Source of the DNA: Bacillota bacterium
Lineage (GTDB): Bacteria; Bacillota; Sulfobacillia; JACIYH01
NCBI GenBank assembly: GCA_040757085.1
Contig: JBFLXJ010000020.1
Coordinates: 1-43,950, forward strand
Length of the DNA stretch: 43,950 nt
Direction of reading: 5' to 3'
The notes under the pieces were generated by a model. It saw only the letters and a list, made by a program, of their open reading frames with translations, was not told the DNA's origin and ran no database searches. Positions 41,150 through 43,950 of the stretch are shown here, piece after piece. Numbering within the stretch: the stretch's first letter is position 1; the number at the start of each line of letters is the position of its first letter. The position numbers were made by a program, and so were the translations under genes.

Positions 41150-42261
41150 TCATCCCCCAGATCCTGCTCCGTGAGCAGGACGAGGTCGCCACGTGAAAAG
41201 CGTCCGGCCGTCACCAGGCGTACTGCCTGTCTGCGGATAGCCTTCTCCACCAGGTTGCGCACCAGCCGGGCGTTACCGGTAGCTCCCTCCCCTCTCTGCA
41301 GTCGCCCGGCCAGGATGCGCTCCAGCCGTGCCCGGGCCGCAGGGCTGAAGGTGTACTGGCGCTGCCTCACCATCTGCTCCGCGATGGCCACCAGTTCGTC
41401 CAGTGAGTAATCGGGAAAATCCATGTGGATGGGGAACCGCGACCTGAGCCCCGGGTTGGTGCGCAGGAAGTGGTCCATCTCGTGGCGGTAGCCGGCCAGT
41501 ATGACGATCAGGTTGTCACGATGATCCTCCATCGCCTTTACAAGCACGTCAACGGACTCTTTACCGAAGTCCTTCTCCCCACCCCGGGCCAGGGAGTAGG
41601 CCTCGTCCACAAAGAGAACACCTCCCAGGGCACGTTTGATCTGCTCCCGGGTTTTCTGGGCGGTGTGGCCGATGTACTCCCCCACCAGGTCCGCCCGCTC
41701 CACCTCCACCAGGTGGCCCTTGCTGAGGATGCCCATCTCTTTGAACATGCGGGCCAGGATGCGGGCCACCGTGGTCTTCCCGGTGCCCGGGTTGCCCCGG
41801 AAGATCATATGCAGGACGGGCGGCTCCGCGGCCAGGTGCTCCTGCTGCCGCCGCTTCTGGATCTCGGCGAAGGCGTGAATCTCCCGGATCAGTTCCTTGA
41901 TGTCTCTGAGCCCCACCAGGGAGTCCAGTTCACGCCAGACAGCCTCGAGGGAGCGGGTATCGCCCGCCGGTTTCTCCGCGCTCCCTCCCGCCGGTCCCGG
42001 CCAAGCATCCGGTGCCCCGGGGCGCCCTGCCGGGACCGCCGTCCGCGGACCCGCTCCCCTCCACATGGCAGGCGATCCCGCCCGTGTAGGGAGACCCCCG
42101 TATTCCGGCGGGGGCGACACCGCCCGGGGGCCCAGCGACCCCTCACCTCCGCCCCCGTCCCACAGGCGGCTGAGCAAATCCAGGGCCTCCGGCGCCGAGA
42201 CCACACCCTGCCGAACCCATTCGAGCACTTCGTCGGCATTGCGGGGTACGGGCACCGCCAA
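41146..42261 (-). CDS. spoVK: SpoVK-like AAA+ ATPase (CbbX family)
   Basis: 371 residues from TTG 42261, which stands eight bases after AGGAGG; the GTG at 42270 overlaps that site. Residues about 30-100 are a Gly/Pro-rich linker unlike Bacillus SpoVK. The AAA+ core has LVGLRDIKELIREIHAFAEI, Walker A GNPGTGKT (156-163), the pore-loop GEYIGHT, Walker B VLFVDEAYSL, sensor ILAGY and the GLRSRFP arginine-finger region. SpoVK is needed for spore maturation in Bacillus; the related CbbX remodels Rubisco. The location in front of hflX/ynbB as in B. subtilis supports SpoVK. Confidence 0.88.
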   Translation of the reverse strand: MAVPVPRNADEVLEWVRQGVVSAPEALDLLSRLWDGGGGEGSLGPRAVSPPPEYGGLPTRAGSPAMWRGAGPRTAVPAGRPGAPDAWPGPAGGSAEKPAGDTRSLEAVWRELDSLVGLRDIKELIREIHAFAEIQKRRQQEHLAAEPPVLHMIFRGNPGTGKTTVARILARMFKEMGILSKGHLVEVERADLVGEYIGHTAQKTREQIKRALGGVLFVDEAYSLARGGEKDFGKESVDVLVKAMEDHRDNLIVILAGYRHEMDHFLRTNPGLRSRFPIHMDFPDYSLDELVAIAEQMVRQRQYTFSPAARARLERILAGRLQRGEGATGNARLVRNLVEKAIRRQAVRLVTAGRFSRGDLVLLTEQDLGDE

Positions 42262-42289
42262 CTCGGGCACCTCCTGTCGGGCCGCTAAC

Positions 42290-42319
42290 AGTATACGGAC
42301 CCGGCAGAAAGCAGGTCAC
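42290..42319 (-). promoter_or_regulatory. Possible promoter of the spoVK-hflX operon
   Basis: On the minus strand GTGACC (42319-42314) and TATACT (42295-42290) stand 18 bases apart, matching a sigma-A promoter in 4 and 5 of 6 positions. A sporulation sigma-E promoter could overlap (-10 region CGTATACTG compared with CATACANT). It lies about 30 bases before the ribosome binding site. Confidence 0.4.
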
Positions 42320-42943
42320 CCAAGAGAAAGCCCCCGGAGTGCAGCCCCGCGTCCTGGCGCCGACCGCCATCCGATCGGCCATGACGCCGCACTCGTCGCG
42401 GGCCCCGGCAGACCAGTCACGCGCCCCGGGGCACGAACACGACTTGCGGGAGCGCACCACAAACCCACCCGGCCCGCCCCGAGCCGGGCAAGAGCCCATG
42501 CCCCAACGTTATGCGACCCGAAGCGGCGGCCTTCAAGCGCGCCGCCACCACTTTGTCCCCCCACCGCAGGGGCCGCGCCGTCGGACAATGAACGCTAACT
42601 CGAGTATCCCAGGAATTAGTAGGGCACCGCTCGTACTCCACCTGCATCCTCTGCGCCTCCCAAACCCCGGCGGAGTACCCCCTCTTTCCCGCGGTTCTCC
42701 CGCGCGTGCTCACCCTGGAAAGGTGGCAACAGACGGTGCCGCCTCAGGGCATCCAGACCCAACTTGGTGACGGGCTCGTGGCACCAAGACCCCGCGGTCT
42801 TCTGCGTCCTGCTGTTTGGCCACCAGCCTACCGCATTCGCACGAGATTTTCATCCCCGCTGGCGGCGTGCAGCGTCATGAACTACTTAGTGGTTATCCGC
42901 CACCCTGAGGAGGCACACGGGTAGGCCGGAACCGCGCCGACCA
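42320..42943. other. Non-coding stretch between spoVK promoter and truncated transporter
   Basis: About 620 bases without a recognised gene. Minus- and plus-strand open frames are Arg/Pro/Ala-rich and typical of shadow frames in GC-rich DNA. hfq and miaA, which precede spoVK in Bacillus, are not found here. No RNA gene was recognised. Confidence 0.4.
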
Positions 42944-43824
42944 TCACGATCGTGCACACTGAGAGCGGTGACGAAGCCAGGCGACGGTGTAACAGGTAAT
43001 AGCCCAAGCAGATCCGAGCGACGAGATTATGAATGCAGCCACGGGACCCACCTTAGACCAGAGCACCCCGCCAAGCATCATGCCAATTAGGCTTCCGGTC
43101 TCCACGGCCGCCGAAAAGTAGCCTGCTGCTACTCCAGACCTGCGTTCACCCAACAGCCGTACTGCGAAAGCGGGCGCGTTTGAACCGAGGCAGTTCCCCG
43201 CCGCGCTCACAAAGCCTGCGAGGTAAACGAAAGGGAGACTTGGCGCGAAAGGATAGACCAGCCGGGACAAACCCGTTAACATATAGCCAACCACCGTGAC
43301 TGAGTAGGCGCCGACTCTGTCTGCCAGAATCCCCCCGGGTAGTGCCCCAACGGCCCACACCAAGTTGTATATGGAATCGAGGATCCCCATCGGCACTGCG
43401 CTGGTTGTGAACTTACTGGTGAGCAGGTACGGCAGGAACGCAGGCGCAAAATCTAGGGCGCAAAAGCCTACAGCACCCACTGCGATCAAAGCCACAACAG
43501 GGTCCATGCGCCTAGTAGCACCGGCCGTCGGCCCGCTCTGAAGTGTGCCTGTACTTCCACCCATGGGAACTCTGAGCAGCAGCACACTGACCCCTGATAG
43601 CAAGCAGGCTTTCAATAGGAACAAAGAGTGCCAACCGAGTGACTCTGCCACCATAGCCGAAGCCAAAGACCCTGCAATGGGAACCAGCGAGCGGACACTA
43701 CCGAGCAGACCCAAACTCGTTGCGAGTTGGAGAGGGGCAGCACCGGCCACCGCTCTGGTGACCGCGGGACCGAGCATCGCGTCACTTCCATACGTAATGA
43801 TCAGGCCAACTGCACCAGCCCAAG
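42944..43824 (-). pseudogene. MFS transporter, 5' end removed by an IS66-like element
   Basis: The frame is open from 43824 down to a stop at 42944, about 290 codons, with at least eight hydrophobic segments. The early part AGAVGLIITYGSDAMLGPAV and SLGLLGSVRSLVPIAGSLAS is the TM4-TM5 region of a major facilitator; GWHSLFLLKACLLSG follows, then the second six-helix half beginning near residue 110. The first three helices (about 100 residues) are missing and the frame runs directly into the IS66-like end at 43825. The substrate is unknown. An internal ATG (43777) could start a shorter, unlikely functional product. Confidence 0.72.
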
Positions 43825-43950
43825 GTAAGCGTCAAATAGCGCCCACCTCGAGAACGCCCGAGGTGAACATCACCAGAAGCAGGGCAGGCCGCCCTTGACC
43901 TGATGGTTGCCGCGCTGGCGCAAGACAGTCAGTTTCGTCTGCCGATCCGG
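43825..43950 (+). mobile_element. IS66-like terminus (element continues past the window)
   Basis: The sequence starts GTAAGCGTCAAATAGCGCCC at 43825. The first 12 bases equal those of the IS66 termini at 126 and 13288, and CCCACC recurs at the same distance; the rest differs, so this is a different IS66-family member. A short inverted repeat (CCTCGAGAACGCCCGAGG) follows. The frame from ATG 43902 cannot yet be assigned. The element joins the truncated MFS gene. Confidence 0.6.

Noticed and set aside
34760-42260. Large plus-strand open frames opposite spoVB, hflX and spoVK
   Set aside because: They mirror the minus-strand genes, have no motifs or ribosome sites and reflect the GC-rich codon bias.
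42320-42943. hfq or miaA remnant upstream of spoVK, as in Bacillus
   Set aside because: No matching motif in any frame; the region reads as non-coding.
1-43950. CRISPR arrays, tRNA or rRNA genes
   Set aside because: No regularly spaced direct repeats and no recognisable tRNA or rRNA sequence were seen on either strand, although a covariance search was not possible.

Overview
The window looks like a chromosome segment of a GC-rich, anaerobic, endospore-forming member of the Bacillota (Clostridia or Limnochordia-like). Evidence for sporulation: an alpha/beta-type small acid-soluble spore protein, a Spo0E-like phosphatase, SpoVB-like and SpoVK-like proteins, and the conserved neighbourhood spoVK - hflX - ynbB-like with lexA close by. 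Evidence for anaerobic life: a tungsten/molybdopterin aldehyde:ferredoxin oxidoreductase with its own ferredoxin and MoaD-like protein. Starts are often GTG or TTG with strong AGGAGG-type ribosome binding sites. The species cannot be named from this sequence alone.

Layout. (1) 1-1.15 kb: nested insertion sequences, an IS66-family end inside a frameshifted IS1634-type transposase. (2) 1.6-10.3 kb: a compact plus-strand catabolic cluster behind a near-perfect sigma-54 promoter: small membrane protein, sodium:solute symporter, orphan 214-aa protein, two short-chain dehydrogenases, two M20 amidohydrolases and, at the end, a sigma-54-dependent activator with a PrpR_N-like sensor region. (3) 10.9-14.4 kb: a RelE-type toxin/antitoxin pair, gene debris, Spo0E-like small ORFs, and a truncated IS66 element. 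(4) 14.4-18.5 kb: a panB tail cut by that IS66, panE, an Nramp-fold transporter lacking the metal-site motifs, and a LarA-like (DUF2088) protein; this may be the continuation of cluster 2, split by the IS. (5) 18.5-23.4 kb: a graveyard: class-C group II intron relic with decayed reverse transcriptase, DUF1670-like relic, doubly frameshifted methyltransferase, an intact nucleoside phosphorylase, IS21 istA/istB relic, and an ATPase gene that lost its P-loop. (6) 23.4-29.3 kb: spore protein, FmdB-type zinc ribbon, ferredoxin-AOR-MoaD set, glycosyltransferase and Gfo/Idh/MocA oxidoreductase. (7) 29.9-33.8 kb: minus-strand penicillin-acylase-family hydrolase, ISNCY-type relic, FlK-like thioesterase, ABC-ATPase relic. 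(8) 34.1-42.3 kb: conserved core: lexA with a probable SOS box on the plus strand, then a minus-strand run spoVK-GTPase-hflX-ynbB-like-spoVB-cofE-like with several 4-base stop/start overlaps. (9) 42.3-43.95 kb: non-coding stretch, then an MFS transporter gene whose 5' end is cut off by another IS66-like terminus.

How the genes may work together. The 1.6-18.5 kb genes read as import (SSS symporter, Nramp-fold carrier), amide hydrolysis (two M20 enzymes), and oxidation/reduction or epimerisation of hydroxy/keto acids (two SDRs, PanE, LarA-like), under sigma-54 control. A pantothenate- or N-acyl-hydroxy-acid-type substrate would fit, but this is inference. No tRNA, rRNA or CRISPR array was recognised.
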